NCBI GenBank assembly: GCA_018883325.1
Contig: VEQH01000039.1
Span: 1-39,996 of the forward strand
DNA from: Flavobacteriales bacterium
Lineage (GTDB): Bacteria; Bacteroidota; Bacteroidia; Flavobacteriales_D; Crocinitomicaceae
Reading direction: 5' to 3'
DNA: 39,996 nucleotides
Every line of letters starts with the position of its first letter. Within the stretch, counting starts at the first letter, position 1. The translations under genes were made by a program, and so were the position numbers. Under the pieces are notes generated by a model, which worked only from the letters and a program-made list of their open reading frames with translations, had not been told where the DNA came from and ran no database searches. Below are positions 26,393-34,824 of this stretch, piece after piece.

Positions 26393-26740
26393 ATGAAAGA
26401 AAGTTTAATTCAACAAAAATCCTTTGATTTTGCTTTAAAAGCAATTCCTTTGTATAAAGATCTATTAGCAAAAAATGAATTTATTTTGTCTAAGCAATTT
26501 TTCAGAAGTGCCACAAGTATAGGTGCAAATGTTAAAGAGGCATCAGCAGGTTTTTCTAAGAAAGATTTTACAGCTAAAATGGGAATTGCTTCCAAAGAAG
26601 CGAGAGAGTGTTACTATTGGTTAGAATTAATTGAAGCAGGTAATTTTAGTGAATTTCCTCTCTTAGAACTCAAAGAAGAAAATCAAAGAATAATTCGAAT
26701 ATTAACAGCAATCGTTAAAACATGTCAAACTAATTTATAA
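26393..26740 (+). CDS. Four-helix-bundle protein (23S rRNA intervening-sequence family)
   Basis: A protein of about 115 residues that is almost wholly helical. The layout SFDFALKAIPLYKDLL, then LSKQFFRSATSIGANVKEASAG, then KMGIASKEARECYYWLELI matches the four-helix-bundle family first seen as open frames within 23S rRNA intervening sequences. The biochemical role is not known; related proteins are accessory proteins of diversity-generating retroelements, but no reverse transcriptase is seen here. The ATG at 26393 is preferred to a TTG at 26366. The gene stands alone, between rpmA and lnt, and is bracketed by inverted repeats at 26311-26342 and 26784-26808, so it may be a small mobile or relic unit. 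Confidence 0.85.
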   Translation: MKESLIQQKSFDFALKAIPLYKDLLAKNEFILSKQFFRSATSIGANVKEASAGFSKKDFTAKMGIASKEARECYYWLELIEAGNFSEFPLLELKEENQRIIRILTAIVKTCQTNL

Positions 26741-26783
26741 ATCATAAAATGAAATACTAATATCGATAGGCCTCTGTAGGTTT

Positions 26784-26808
26784 TCAATCAAAAATTAAAA
26801 ATCAAGCA
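26784..26808 (-). repeat. Right arm of the inverted repeat flanking the four-helix gene
   Basis: A 25-base sequence whose reverse complement begins TGCTTGATTTTTAAT and ends TTTTGATTGA. It matches the left arm at 26311-26342 apart from a seven-base insertion there. It is AT-rich, so similarity to a wider intergenic repeat family is possible. Confidence 0.6.
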
Positions 26809-26845
26809 TCAAAAATCCTATTTACTTTTACAAAGAATTTACCCC

Positions 26846-28453
26846 ATGATCCAATCTCGTAAAATACGCTATTTATTTTCTGTTTTAAGTGGCTTACTTC
26901 TGGTGCTATGCTTTCCATTTACTGGTAGCGTTACACCTTTGATTTTTGTAGCTTTGATACCATTACTTTTTGTTGAAGATAGCATCAGTGCTGAAAAACG
27001 TTCCTCGGCTGCTGTTTTTCTACACGCTTACATCACTTTTTTCATCTATAATTTAGGAACCACTTTTTGGATTTGGAATTCAACGGAAGTTGGTGGCGTA
27101 CTTGCTTTTGTGTTTAATTCTCTCTTGATGACTTTGGCTTTTCAATGTTTTCATTTTGCAAAAAAAAATATTGGAAACAAAGAAGGCTATATTTCTCTTC
27201 TAATCATTTGGACCGCATTTGAATACGCGCATTTCAACTGGGAACTTTCTTGGCCTTGGCTCGCTTTTGGCGATGCCTTTTCCATCCGAACGAATTGGAT
27301 TCAATGGTATGAATACGTTGGCGTTCTTGGTGGTACACTTTGGGTACTCATCATTAATTTACTGTTGTTTTTAGGTCTCAAAAAGCATTTTTCTAACGAT
27401 TCTAATCCTAAATTGAAACGAAATTTCTTTGTGCTTGCGGGATTGATTTTAGTTTTCCCGATTGCATATTCTTATTGGATGTTACAAGCGCCAAAACTAA
27501 ATGGAAAATCATTGGAAGTTGTTCTGGTTCAACCAAATATCGATCCTTACAACGAGAAATTTAGCCCAAATTCAACGGTTGAAGCTCAATTGAGCACCTT
27601 TTTTGACTTGGCAGATAAAAAAGTGACGAGCAAAACAGATCTATTGATTGGTCCTGAAACAGCAATTTCACAAGGATTCTTTGAACCTGATTTAAAGTAT
27701 TTTAAGTTCTACGAATTAATGAAAGAACGTTTGTCGCGCTATCAAAAAGCAGAGTTGTTAATCGGTGCTTCGACAGCGCTTGCATTTGACCGTAAGGTTT
27801 CGAGAGCTACTTTGCCACTTGGAAATGGAAACGGTTTTTACGAAAGCTACAATACTTCGTTGTTTATACCGATTAATGGAAAACATTCGTTTATTCATAA
27901 ATCTAAGCTCGTACTTGGTGTAGAAAAATTGCCTTTTTCAAACTATTTTCCGTTCTTGGAAGAATTAGCTATTAGCAACGGTGGAACTTCCGGAACTTTA
28001 GGAATTGAAGCTTACCCGAAAAACTTTAAGACCAAAAACGCAACAATTGCACCTATCGTTTGCTACGAATCTATTTATGGGGAGTTCGTTTCGCAACAAG
28101 TGAGATCTGGCGCTGAGTTGCTATGTATCATTACCAATGATGGTTGGTGGAAAGACACACCAGGATACAAACAACATTTTAGCTTCGCGCGATTGAGAGC
28201 AATTGAAAACAGACGTTGGGTGGTTCGTTCTGCAAATACAGGCACAAGCGGCGTGATTAATGAAAAAGGCGAAGTACTGCAACAAACTGATTGGTGGGTT
28301 CCCGCAGTGATAAAGGCAAAAGTTCAACTTTCAAGCAAAAAAACAATTTATACTACCTATGGAGATTTCATTGGACGAAGCTTCGCATTTGTTGCTGTGT
28401 TATTGCTGATTTTTGCCCTGAAAAATAAGATTAGACCACTGAATAAAAAGTAA
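26846..28453 (+). CDS. lnt: Apolipoprotein N-acyltransferase Lnt
   Basis: Transfers an acyl chain to the N-terminal Cys of lipoproteins in the inner membrane. About six hydrophobic segments in residues 1-215 are followed by a nitrilase-like domain with the expected triad: Glu271 (IGPETA), Lys352 (FIHKSKLV) and Cys406 (IVCYES), plus ITNDGWWKDTPGYKQH. The length of 535 residues is normal. It fits with the lipoproteins encoded in this window at 271 and 33500. It starts 105 bases after the four-helix gene. Confidence 0.95.
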   Translation: MIQSRKIRYLFSVLSGLLLVLCFPFTGSVTPLIFVALIPLLFVEDSISAEKRSSAAVFLHAYITFFIYNLGTTFWIWNSTEVGGVLAFVFNSLLMTLAFQCFHFAKKNIGNKEGYISLLIIWTAFEYAHFNWELSWPWLAFGDAFSIRTNWIQWYEYVGVLGGTLWVLIINLLLFLGLKKHFSNDSNPKLKRNFFVLAGLILVFPIAYSYWMLQAPKLNGKSLEVVLVQPNIDPYNEKFSPNSTVEAQLSTFFDLADKKVTSKTDLLIGPETAISQGFFEPDLKYFKFYELMKERLSRYQKAELLIGASTALAFDRKVSRATLPLGNGNGFYESYNTSLFIPINGKHSFIHKSKLVLGVEKLPFSNYFPFLEELAISNGGTSGTLGIEAYPKNFKTKNATIAPIVCYESIYGEFVSQQVRSGAELLCIITNDGWWKDTPGYKQHFSFARLRAIENRRWVVRSANTGTSGVINEKGEVLQQTDWWVPAVIKAKVQLSSKKTIYTTYGDFIGRSFAFVAVLLLIFALKNKIRPLNKK

Positions 28454-28459
28454 ACTTCT

Positions 28460-28651
28460 TCACAAAAAGTACTTGTAAAAAGCCACAACTTTCACTGTGA
28501 TATCTTCTATTTGTATCGTTTCCTCTTGATCGAAGGTAAGAATCGTTTCTTCTTTGATGTTCAAGTATTTACACGCTTCTATCAAACCGCGTAATTCTCG
28601 TTTTCTAGTGTCTGAATTTGTAATATTCACTACCTCGAGGCGGGTAACTTT
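28460..28651 (-). pseudogene. C-terminal remnant of a DUF4143-type AAA ATPase
   Basis: The minus strand has an open frame of 63 codons between in-frame stops (TGA at 28460-28462 and TGA at 28652-28654) without a usable start. It encodes VVNITNSDTRKRELRGLIEA, then KEETILTFDQEETIQIEDIT and VKVVAFYKYFL before the stop. This is the typical C-terminal end of the ATPases with a DUF4143 nuclease-like domain (pattern xxTxxREIRGLxxA...LTxDxEE..I...KVxPxWKWLL). Homology upstream stops abruptly at about 28640, where an AT-rich intergenic repeat (CACTTTTAATTCTT at 28653-28666) begins. So about 85 percent of the gene is missing. Confidence 0.75.
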
Positions 28652-28716
28652 TCACTTTTAATTCTTGTCTTTCCACTTTCAGTTAGCAGTTCTCAACATA
28701 TTTCAGTTTCAACACT

Positions 28717-28724
28717 TATCTTTG
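28717..28724 (+). promoter_or_regulatory. -7 promoter element before lysS
   Basis: TATCTTTG matches TAnnTTTG and is identical to the box before rplU. It lies 22 bases before the lysS ATG. No TTTG is present 19 bases upstream (CAAC instead), so only the -7 element is consensus. Confidence 0.6.
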
Positions 28725-28746
28725 CACATTAAAACAAAAATAAAAT

Positions 28747-30453
28747 ATGAGTCATTCTGAACTTTCTGAACAAGAAATCTTACGACGCGAGTCACTTCAA
28801 AAATTGCGCGATTTAGGAATCGATCCTTATCCAGCGGCACTTTATCCTGTTAGCCATTACGCAACAGATATCAAGCAAAATTTTGAAGATGGTAAGCAGG
28901 TTTGTTTGGCAGGAAGAATGATGAGTCAGCGTGTGATGGGAAAAGCTTCTTTCGCTGAATTACAAGATGCATCAGGAAGAATTCAAGTCTATTTTAACCG
29001 CGACGAAATTTGTCCGGGAGAAGATAAAACGCTTTACAACGAAGTTTTTAAGAAATTACTGGATTTAGGAGATTTCATTGGTGTGAAAGGTTATGTTTTT
29101 AAAACACAAGTTGGAGAAACTTCTGTTCACGTGCAGGAATTTACGGTTTTAAGTAAAGCTTTACGACCATTGCCGTTGCCTAAAACAGATTCGGAAGGAA
29201 ACGTTCACGATGCATTTACGGATGCTGAATTGCGCTACCGCCAACGTTATGTGGATTTGGTGGTTAACCCAAAAGTGAAAGACACGTTCATCAAACGTTC
29301 AAAAACAATTAGTTCTATGCGTCGTTTCTTCGATACTTTCGGATATTTGGAAGTTGAAACACCAATTCTTCAACCAATTCCAGGTGGAGCAGCAGCACGT
29401 CCATTTACGACACATCACAATGCTTTAGATATTCCATTATACTTGAGAATTGCCAACGAATTATATCTGAAAAGATTAATTGTTGGTGGATTTGACGGTG
29501 TTTATGAATTTGCAAAAGATTTCCGTAACGAAGGAATGGATCGCACACACAATCCTGAATTTACGGTGATGGAAATTTACGTTTCCTACAAGGATTACAA
29601 TTGGATGATGGATTTCACAGAAAAAATGATTGAGCGTGTTGCGTTAGACGTTTGTGGAACTACAGAAATAAAAGTAGGCGACAAAGAAATTTCCTTGAAA
29701 GCGCCGTTTGCTCGTGTAACAATGCGCGATGCGATTTTACATTTTACAGGATTTGACATCAATGGTAAAACCGAAGATGAATTGAGAACTGCTTGTCAGA
29801 GCTTAGGAATCGAAACCACTCCTTCGATGGGGAAAGGGAAATTGATAGATGAATTGTTTGGTGAAAAATGTGAAGGAAATTACATTCAGCCAACGTTTAT
29901 TACAGATTATCCAATCGAAATGTCGCCTTTGTGCAAACGTCACCGTGAAAATCCAGAGCTGACGGAGCGTTTTGAGTTGATGATCAATGGAAAAGAAGTT
30001 GCAAATGCCTATTCGGAATTGAACGACCCAATCGACCAACGCGGACGTTTTGAAGAACAATTAGGTTTGTCCGAAAAAGGTGATGACGAAGCGATGTTTA
30101 TCGATCAAGATTTCTTGCGTGCTTTGGAATACGGAATGCCGCCAACCTCAGGAATGGGAATCGGAATTGACCGCTTGGTGATGTTGTTGACGAATAATTC
30201 TTCGATTCAAGAAGTGTTGTTTTTCCCTCAAATGCGTCCAGAAACAAAATCGGTGAAAATCGAATTGAATGACAATGAAAAATCAATTTTTGATGTAATG
30301 AAAGTTGAAAAAGAGCTTGAATTACCTGAATTGAAAGCAAAATTTGAAATGAGTAACAAGGCTTGGGATACGAGTATTAAAACCTTAACGAAAAATAATT
30401 TATTGAAAGTTTCGAAAGAGGAAGAGCGCTTGGTAGTGAGGATTGTGGATTAA
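28747..30453 (+). CDS. lysS: Lysyl-tRNA synthetase, class II
   Basis: Charges tRNA-Lys with lysine. The N-terminal OB-fold domain (about 55-150, [21 protein letters not shown]) precedes the class II catalytic core: motif 1 near 200 ([17 protein letters not shown]), motif 2 ([20 protein letters not shown]) and motif 3 ([14 protein letters not shown]). After motif 3 there is an additional segment of roughly 60 residues ([20 protein letters not shown]...) beyond the usual LysS end. The stop codon lies in a run of GGATTG-type repeats that continues into the gap, so the last codons may come from repeat growth. Confidence 0.97.
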   Translation: MSHSELSEQEILRRESLQKLRDLGIDPYPAALYPVSHYATDIKQNFEDGKQVCLAGRMMSQRVMGKASFAELQDASGRIQVYFNRDEICPGEDKTLYNEVFKKLLDLGDFIGVKGYVFKTQVGETSVHVQEFTVLSKALRPLPLPKTDSEGNVHDAFTDAELRYRQRYVDLVVNPKVKDTFIKRSKTISSMRRFFDTFGYLEVETPILQPIPGGAAARPFTTHHNALDIPLYLRIANELYLKRLIVGGFDGVYEFAKDFRNEGMDRTHNPEFTVMEIYVSYKDYNWMMDFTEKMIERVALDVCGTTEIKVGDKEISLKAPFARVTMRDAILHFTGFDINGKTEDELRTACQSLGIETTPSMGKGKLIDELFGEKCEGNYIQPTFITDYPIEMSPLCKRHRENPELTERFELMINGKEVANAYSELNDPIDQRGRFEEQLGLSEKGDDEAMFIDQDFLRALEYGMPPTSGMGIGIDRLVMLLTNNSSIQEVLFFPQMRPETKSVKIELNDNEKSIFDVMKVEKELELPELKAKFEMSNKAWDTSIKTLTKNNLLKVSKEEERLVVRIVD

Positions 30454-30517
30454 CCGATTGCGGATTGACGGATTGTGGATTACGGATTGCGGATTGCGGA
30501 TTGTGGATTACGGATTG
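30441..30517 (+). repeat. GGATTG-type short tandem repeat at the lysS 3' end
   Basis: About ten imperfect units of GGATT followed by GC, GT, AC or GA, mostly with a 7-base period, from the final lysS codons (stop at 30451-30453) to 30517. The words GGATTGTGGATTA and CGGATTGCGGATTG recur. This is a slippage-prone microsatellite. Confidence 0.75.
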
Positions 30518-30580
30518 AAAATTAACAGATTACAAATTACAGATTAATTTTCAAATTGTCGCTTCCTCAATTGTCATAAA

Positions 30581-30682
30581 GTCCTAATATCCTTCCGCCA
30601 CGGAGAAGTCTTAATATCCTAAAATCCTAATATCCTTCCGCGGCGGAGTCTTAAAGTCCTAATATCCTAACGTCTTAAAATC
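30581..30682 (+). repeat. TCCTAATATCCTTCCGC imperfect direct repeat
   Basis: Copies of TCCTAATATCCT start at 30582, 30625 and 30657, and the related CTTAATATCCT at 30610. The first two copies continue into a short G+C-rich hairpin-like word (TCCGCCACGGAG and TCCGCGGCGGAG). Together with the GGATTG run, this fills the 235-base gap between lysS and the nucleosidase gene; no promoter is obvious in it. Confidence 0.7.
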
Positions 30683-30688
30683 ATTAAT

Positions 30689-31459
30689 ATGAAAACAAAA
30701 GAAGAAATAGTAGAAAACTGGTTGCCTCGTTACACTGGAAAAAAACTTGAAGAATTTGGAGCATATATTTTACTGACCAATTTTGGTGGATATGTGAAAA
30801 TGTTCGCTGAAAAATACAACGTTGAAATTGATGGTCAAGATCGTCCAATGCAGTCCGCATCAGCAGAAGGAATTACTATAATTAATTTCAGCATGGGTAG
30901 CGCAATGGCTGCAACGATCATGGATTTGTTGTCTGCGATTCAGCCCAAAGCAGTACTTTTTTTAGGAAAATGTGGCGGCTTGAAAAAGAAAAACGAAATT
31001 GGCGATTTAATCTTACCAATTGCAGCGATTCGAGGAGAAGGAACATCTAATGATTATTTTCCAGCGGAAGTTCCAGCTTTGCCTTCGTTTAATCTTCAAA
31101 AAGCCATTTCTTACACCATTCGTTTGGCAGGGAGAGATTATTGGACAGGAACTGTGTACACGACAAATAGACGCGTTTGGGAACACGATGAAGCATTTAA
31201 AGAATACTTGCGAACGATTCGTGCAATGGCAATTGATATGGAAACAGCAACTATTTTCAGTGTAGGTTTTTACAATGAAATTCCTGTTGGAGCATTGTTA
31301 TTAGTGAGCGACCAACCGATGATTCCTGATGGTGTAAAAACTGAAGCTAGCGATGCAAAAGTAACAACAGAATACGTTGAAGATCACTTGAATATTGGCA
31401 TCAATTCATTAAAAGAAATTCAAAACTCTGGCAATTCTGTGAAGCATTTGAAGTTTTAA
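30689..31459 (+). CDS. AMP nucleosidase (Bacteroidota type)
   Basis: A 256-residue protein of the nucleoside phosphorylase fold, expected to split AMP into adenine and ribose 5-phosphate. The MKTKEEIVENWLPRYTG start, GITIINFSMGSAMAATIMDLL, VLFLGKCGGLKKKNEIGDL, and the late IDMETATIFSVGF with LLLVSDQPM (nucleobase/ribose site and catalytic Asp) match the short AMP nucleosidase typical of Bacteroidota, which lacks the N-terminal regulatory domain of E. coli Amn. Purine nucleosidase of another specificity is possible. It stands alone on the + strand. Confidence 0.88.
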   Translation: MKTKEEIVENWLPRYTGKKLEEFGAYILLTNFGGYVKMFAEKYNVEIDGQDRPMQSASAEGITIINFSMGSAMAATIMDLLSAIQPKAVLFLGKCGGLKKKNEIGDLILPIAAIRGEGTSNDYFPAEVPALPSFNLQKAISYTIRLAGRDYWTGTVYTTNRRVWEHDEAFKEYLRTIRAMAIDMETATIFSVGFYNEIPVGALLLVSDQPMIPDGVKTEASDAKVTTEYVEDHLNIGINSLKEIQNSGNSVKHLKF

Positions 31460-31497
31460 AAATTAGCTTTCCGCCACTCTGTCAGTAATTTTTCAAA

Positions 31498-31511
31498 GGC
31501 ACATTCTTTGA
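31498..31511 (+). promoter_or_regulatory. Possible sigma-54-like promoter before the rhomboid gene
   Basis: GGCAC (31498-31502), five bases, TTG (31508-31510) agrees with the -24/-12 layout TGGCACG-N4-TTGC except that the final C is A. TGTCAG lies about 20 bases upstream (31480-31485) and TTGACA overlaps the -12 side, giving an inverted TGTCA/TGACA pair. Start of transcription would be only about five bases before the ATG. Weak evidence. Confidence 0.25.
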
Positions 31512-31526
31512 CATCGGAGCAGTCTG

Positions 31527-32312
31527 ATGAAACAAAAAACTTACTTTGAAAATCATTTAAGAAATGCTATTCCACCCGCGTTATTCGTGGTGATTGTTAT
31601 GTGGGTCGTCTATTGGGCAGACTTTCTTTTTATCTTCGATTTTCACAAATTAGGCGTGCTTCCAAAAACAATTGAAGGACTCAAAGGAATCATTTTCATG
31701 CCATTAATTCATGCGCATTCTGATTTCAAACACATTATTAATAATTCAGTACCAACGTTTTTACTTTTAACACTTCTGTTCTATTCTTACAAAGACATTG
31801 CAATAAAAGTATTTTTTGGAAGTTGGTTGTTGACAGGAATACTTGTTTGGGCTTTTGCAAGCAACAAAGGTTCTTTCCACATCGGAATGAGCGGAGTGAT
31901 TTACGCACTTGCAGCCTTTCTATTTACGTCAGGAGTTTTACGGAAATACTTACCGCTTCAAGCCTTGTCATTATTTATTGTTTTTCTTTACGGAAGCTTG
32001 ATTTGGGGGATTTTTCCCACTTCGCCAAGAGTTTCTTGGGAAGGACATCTAATGGGTATGCTCGTTGGTATTTTATTGGCAATTTACTACCGATCGGAAG
32101 GACCTCAACGTCCAAAATACCAATATGAAATCGAAAAAGAACTTGGAATTGAACCTCCAGATTTAGAAGGAATGTATTTGGAACAAGTGCGTCTACAAGA
32201 AGAAGCTGAACGTTTTAAACAAGAAGAATTAGAGCGACTACAAGCTGAACAACAATTAAATCAAGAAATAAAAATTGTTTATCATTTCAAGGAGAAAGAA
32301 GATGAAAACTAA
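31527..32312 (+). CDS. Rhomboid-family intramembrane serine protease
   Basis: A 261-residue membrane protein with six helices. The catalytic dyad is visible: Ser122 in HIGMSGVIYA (GxSG) and His174 in WEGHLMGMLVG. HAHSDFKHIINNS (about 62-74) is the family's HxxxxH-N region that forms the oxyanion hole. It should cut transmembrane segments of other proteins in the inner membrane; substrates unknown. The last 50 residues are a charged, coiled-coil-like cytoplasmic tail (LEGMYLEQVRLQEEAERFKQ). It converges with the DinB-like gene. Confidence 0.93.
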   Translation: MKQKTYFENHLRNAIPPALFVVIVMWVVYWADFLFIFDFHKLGVLPKTIEGLKGIIFMPLIHAHSDFKHIINNSVPTFLLLTLLFYSYKDIAIKVFFGSWLLTGILVWAFASNKGSFHIGMSGVIYALAAFLFTSGVLRKYLPLQALSLFIVFLYGSLIWGIFPTSPRVSWEGHLMGMLVGILLAIYYRSEGPQRPKYQYEIEKELGIEPPDLEGMYLEQVRLQEEAERFKQEELERLQAEQQLNQEIKIVYHFKEKEDEN

Positions 32313-32339
32313 GGCAATGAATACAAAAAGTGTTTTCAT
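32302..32339. terminator. Possible bidirectional hairpin between convergent genes
   Basis: ATGAAAAC (32302-32309) and GTTTTCAT (32332-32339) are inverted and lie at the convergent ends of the rhomboid and DinB-like genes. The loop is long (22 bases); an alternative shorter hairpin uses AATGAATAC. Low confidence. Confidence 0.3.
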
Positions 32340-32788
32340 TTTCCGTATTTTACAATAATTGCTATTTGTCCTGCGTGATAAGCTGTATGTGAAATAATTC
32401 TTCCAAAGGCTTCTGCTTTTGTTTTGGTTCCAAATTCTTTGGTTGTTACCTCATCTTCCCAAGAGTCATCATCTTGCTGTGCAATTGCAACAAGAATCGA
32501 TTGAAATGAATCCGATAAATAAGCTGAAATTTCTTTGAGATTAATCCAAACTCCCGTATCTTTTCTGTCAATTACTGTTTTTGCTTTCACTTCAACTGTA
32601 TCGTCTTTGAAAACATTTTTCGAAAAAAGTAGTTCTACATCACCAATATGTTGTAGTAAGAAACCAATGCTATTTGGGCTATCACCTAATTTCTTTACGA
32701 GCTCTTTTTCAGGAATAGAATCAAGCACGATTTGAAGTCGAGTTCTTGCTTCTTTGTAGGCATGATAAAACTGTTTGGTTGTTTCCAT
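32336..32788 (-). CDS. DinB-like (DUF1572-type) protein
   Basis: A 150-residue four-helix protein of the DinB/YfiT superfamily. Metal-ligand histidines are expected in GFLLQHIGDVE (about residue 47) and in the C-terminal HTAYHAGQIAII, and both are present. Members include thiol-dependent S-transferases, but the activity of this one is unknown. Its ATG shares one base with the stop of the ArsG-like gene, so it is the last gene of the arsenic-type cluster, which is compatible with a thiol-transfer or detoxification role. Confidence 0.82.
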   Translation of the reverse strand: METTKQFYHAYKEARTRLQIVLDSIPEKELVKKLGDSPNSIGFLLQHIGDVELLFSKNVFKDDTVEVKAKTVIDRKDTGVWINLKEISAYLSDSFQSILVAIAQQDDDSWEDEVTTKEFGTKTKAEAFGRIISHTAYHAGQIAIIVKYGK

Positions 32789-33498
32789 TACTGAATGATT
32801 TTTAAATAGATTAAAACATAATAAAGTCCTGTTGCAATAAAAAGAACGGCTGCAACATAGCGCATATACTTTTCAATTTGAGTAATTCTTTTGAAATAAG
32901 TACCCAATTTCTGGATGCTGAATGCAAGAACGAAAGTGAAAAACAACACCAAAGAACCTGCGCCTAATGCGAAGAAAAGTGGCAATGTCATTCCTAAGTC
33001 ACTTTTAATAGTCATAGGAATCAACACTCCAAAGTACATTGCTCCGCTATATGGACAAAAAGCCATAGCGAATAAAGCACCCAACAAAAACGAACCTAAT
33101 AATCCACGGTCTTTAAATTTGTCACCTAATTTATTTTTCAAATCCGATGTACCTAAAAAATTAAACTTAATAACATTCAACATAATTAACCCAATTAATA
33201 TCATTACTGGACCAACAAATTTCTCACCATTACCCTGAAAGAATTTTGCTACATGAAATTTACTTGCTCCCAATGAAATAATAAATGCAATAAAAGTGTA
33301 AGTAAAAGCTAATCCTAATGTATAAAGCAAACCACTTAATAACACTTTATTTCTTCCGTCCAAAGTTCGTGCAATGTAGGAAGTTGCTGTAATGTTTGTT
33401 GCCAAAGGACAAGGACTAATTGCCGTCAAAATCCCTAAAGCCCAAGCAGATAAAATGGGCCAAGAAGTATTGTCAACAAGGTTGTGAAGCCATTCCAT
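32788..33498 (-). CDS. ArsG-like efflux permease (DsbD/CcdA-like membrane protein)
   Basis: A 236-residue protein with six or seven transmembrane helices of the DsbD/CcdA (LysE-like) superfamily. Two cysteine motifs lie in membrane segments: ISPCPLATNI (Cys30) and MAFCPYSGAMYFG. In annotated Bacteroidota genomes this protein beside an ArsF-like lipoprotein is named ArsG, after the Shewanella ArsEFG system that reduces and exports aromatic arsenicals. The CcdA-like fold would also suit electron transfer to the neighbouring CxxC protein. It abuts that gene with a 1-base gap and overlaps the DinB-like gene. Confidence 0.82.
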   Translation of the reverse strand: MEWLHNLVDNTSWPILSAWALGILTAISPCPLATNITATSYIARTLDGRNKVLLSGLLYTLGLAFTYTFIAFIISLGASKFHVAKFFQGNGEKFVGPVMILIGLIMLNVIKFNFLGTSDLKNKLGDKFKDRGLLGSFLLGALFAMAFCPYSGAMYFGVLIPMTIKSDLGMTLPLFFALGAGSLVLFFTFVLAFSIQKLGTYFKRITQIEKYMRYVAAVLFIATGLYYVLIYLKIIQ

Positions 33499-33499
33499 G

Positions 33500-33928
33500 T
33501 TATTTCAATTTTTCTTGAATCATTTTTTTTAATCTTGGCTCAAAATCATTCAGATTTCCAGGCGCGTATTCAAAGGCGAAATTGCTCCAATCTTCGATGT
33601 TATCTTTCCCATTTCTGATTTTATTCACCATCAAAGCGGTTCCAGTAGCTTCAAATTTCTCCGCTAATTCATAATTTTTTTCATCGTCAACGTCAATTAC
33701 TTGATAAACGATTTCGCCAGATTTTAATTCCGATTTGAAGTTTTTCTCAAGTGTCGTTTTCGTGTAAGCTTTCATGTGTTTACAGGTTTCGCATTGACGA
33801 GTACCGTGGAAAGCGTAGATTTCTAATTGATCTTTTTTGCCATTGTTTGCTTGGTCGTTTGATGAATTAGATTTTGTTTTGCATGCTGTTAACAAAACAG
33901 CAAAAAAGATGAAAGATAAAAATTTCAT
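33500..33928 (-). CDS. ArsF-like thioredoxin-fold lipoprotein
   Basis: A 142-residue envelope lipoprotein. The signal peptide MKFLSFIFFAVLLTAC ends in a lipobox with Cys16; the mature part has a short Ser/Asn linker and a thioredoxin-like core with CETC (Cys46, Cys49) in FHGTRQCETCKHM. The family is annotated as ArsF, a nitroreductase-subunit homologue in aromatic arsenical resistance; in its sequence it looks more like a periplasmic thiol protein that could be reduced by the ArsG-like membrane protein. The ATG at 33928 is chosen because it begins the signal peptide; a longer frame to 33973 would overlap the permease. The permease stop is 2 bases upstream. Confidence 0.82.
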   Translation of the reverse strand: MKFLSFIFFAVLLTACKTKSNSSNDQANNGKKDQLEIYAFHGTRQCETCKHMKAYTKTTLEKNFKSELKSGEIVYQVIDVDDEKNYELAEKFEATGTALMVNKIRNGKDNIEDWSNFAFEYAPGNLNDFEPRLKKMIQEKLK

Positions 33929-33930
33929 AG

Positions 33931-34824
33931 TTAAAGAATTAAATTGAAAATGTATCCTGAAATAATGATACAAACAGTTACAACACTGAAAAATAGAACG
34001 AGCATTTTTGTGGTCATCACTTTTTTAAGTAATAAAGCCTCTGGAATTGACAAACCAACTACAGCCATTGAAAAAGCGATTGCAGTTCCAATTGGGATTC
34101 CTTTTTGAACCAATACTTCCATAATTGGTAATACTCCAGCAGCATTACTGTACATCGGAACTCCAAAAAGTACAGCGATTGGAACAGCAAAAGGATTATT
34201 GGCAGTGATGTATTTTTCAAAGAAATCGGTTGGTATAAAGCCATGCATCAAACCACCAATAGCAATTCCAACAAGAATATAAATAGAAACACCTTTTACA
34301 ATTCCACTTGCTTCTTTTGCTATTGAAGGTAATCGTTCGGAAAATGATTGATGCTGAGTTTCTTCCTCTAAATCAATTAATTGTTTGTTTTCCAAGATTT
34401 TTTTAACCCAAGGTGTTAACAAACGCTCCAATTTCATTTTACTTAGAATAAAACCAGCTACCATTGAAAGAACAATGCCACTAATAACGTAAACAATTGT
34501 GACTTTCCATCCAAACATCCCGATAAACATTGCCACTGAAACTGCATCAACAAGAGGAGATGAAATTAAAAAAGCTAAGGTAACTCCTAAAGGAATTCCT
34601 CCTTTTACAAATCCGATAAATAAAGGCACTGAAGAACACGAACAAAATGGAGTAATAGTTCCAAAAAAAGAAGCTAAAAAGTAATCTAAGCCGAACCATT
34701 TTCGTTTGGTTAAAAAATTTCGCACTTTGTCAATTGGAAAATAGGAGTTTATAATTCCCATTACCATAGTTACAATAAAAAGCAATATGAAAATCTTGAT
34801 GGTGTCAAACACAAAGAAGTTCAA
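33931..34824 (-). CDS. ArsP/DUF318-type permease, apparent N-terminal truncation
   Basis: A membrane protein of about eight helices from the PF03773-type permease family. FFGTITPFCSCSSVPLFIGF is the family signature with its CSC cysteines, and GVPMYSNAAGVLPI is the matching second-half motif. Relatives (ArsP) export trivalent organoarsenicals. The open frame begins at a TTG (34824), and the normal N-terminal residues are encoded directly upstream in the same frame behind a TAG codon (34876-34878). Whether a functional protein is made depends on reinitiation at TTG or GTG codons or on read-through. It sits between the rhodanese and ArsF-like genes. Confidence 0.8.
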   Translation of the reverse strand: MNFFVFDTIKIFILLFIVTMVMGIINSYFPIDKVRNFLTKRKWFGLDYFLASFFGTITPFCSCSSVPLFIGFVKGGIPLGVTLAFLISSPLVDAVSVAMFIGMFGWKVTIVYVISGIVLSMVAGFILSKMKLERLLTPWVKKILENKQLIDLEEETQHQSFSERLPSIAKEASGIVKGVSIYILVGIAIGGLMHGFIPTDFFEKYITANNPFAVPIAVLFGVPMYSNAAGVLPIMEVLVQKGIPIGTAIAFSMAVVGLSIPEALLLKKVMTTKMLVLFFSVVTVCIIISGYIFNLIL

